Assembly: GCA_030068145.1 (NCBI GenBank)
Contig: JAPJBO010000277.1
Span: forward strand, 185,415 to 249,414
Source of the DNA: Diplonema papillatum
Lineage: Eukaryota > Euglenozoa > Diplonemea > Diplonemida > Diplonemidae
Length of the DNA: 64,000 bases
Direction: 5' to 3'
The number at the start of each line of letters is the position of its first letter. Position 1 is the first letter of the stretch. The notes beneath the pieces are model-generated. The model saw only the letters and a program-made list of their open reading frames with translations. It made no database searches and was not told the DNA's origin. Position numbers and translations under genes: made by a program. Positions 63,735 through 64,000 of the stretch are shown here, piece after piece.

Positions 63735-63986
63735 ATGCGCAGCGCCAGGAGGCGGGGTCGAAGGTCGAAGTGGAGGATGGTGCTCAGGATCGTGGCAGAT
63801 TCTGGGTACCCGTATACGGATTTGGCACCCTACCCTGGAGAGGTGGGGGGCGGTGGATCAGATGGTCCCATGGACGAGATTGTGGCCGCGACGGTGGACA
63901 TGGCGAAGGTGGAGAGCTGGCAGGCGGGGACGGAGGTGTCAGACGTGCGAAGGGTTTTGGGCAGAGAGGGGTTCGAAGAGATGTGA
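63735..63986 (+). CDS. Small acidic ORF after the recombinase
   Basis: 83 codons from ATG 63735 to the stop at 63986, with a basic start (MRSARRRGRRSKWRM) and an acidic remainder (MDEIVAATVDMAKVESWQ). It occupies the place held by the 65-codon ORF before the RT in the element at 58621, whose start is also basic. The two are not clearly alike. Unknown function; may be the N-terminus of the next RT polyprotein. Confidence 0.35.
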   Translation: MRSARRRGRRSKWRMVLRIVADSGYPYTDLAPYPGEVGGGGSDGPMDEIVAATVDMAKVESWQAGTEVSDVRRVLGREGFEEM

Positions 63987-64000
63987 CGCGAACGAAGGTT

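Overview
The window is nuclear DNA from a GC-rich, gene-sparse eukaryotic protist; I cannot place it in a lineage. The evidence is GT-AG introns, large intracellular-trafficking and signalling genes, non-LTR and tyrosine-recombinase retrotransposons, tRNA-like and SINE-like repeats, and a fragment of eukaryotic-type large-subunit rRNA. No bacterial operon, Shine-Dalgarno pattern or CRISPR array is visible.

Host genes (all on the minus strand). (1) A 4301-residue REJ/GPS polycystin-like membrane protein, join 12272-16639 and 19212-27749. (2) An RMC1 (C18orf8, Mic1-domain) homologue in three exons, 32665-32983, 33810-34734 and 37670-38969, 847 residues. (3) A single-exon cyclophilin, 41477-42130. 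(4) A Kelch-repeat plus MAP3K-like kinase in three exons, 48320-49830, 54356-56430 and 57213-57679, 1350 residues. The exon joins were worked out by hand: each has GT/AG borders, keeps phase and restores conserved family sequence across the junction. A first-exon remnant resembling FAM192A/NIP30 lies at 6830-7096.

Mobile DNA. At the left end is a decayed minus-strand LINE (ORF1, then AP endonuclease, RT and RNase H). At the right end is a YR retroelement with split direct repeats A1-RT/RH-B1-A2-B2 (58621-61242), followed by gag-like and tyrosine-recombinase ORFs of a second element. Between them are two DNA transposons with perfect terminal inverted repeats and 5-bp target duplications (7975-10015 and 51185-52802), three copies of a small related-looking MITE, a hAT-like transposase fragment, and several A-tailed SINE-like families.

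Most striking pattern. Nearly every host gene is flanked or internally accompanied by short tandem arrays that copy one of its own exon edges (5' edge with its splice acceptor, or 3' end with the stop codon and flank). In three of five introns a SINE-like repeat in antisense orientation starts within about 35 bases of the donor site. Together these suggest that intron and gene borders here are hot spots for local duplication and retroposon insertion.

The remaining space is minisatellites, satellite-like tandem repeats of about 280-300 bp, poly(G) tracts and unassigned sequence.
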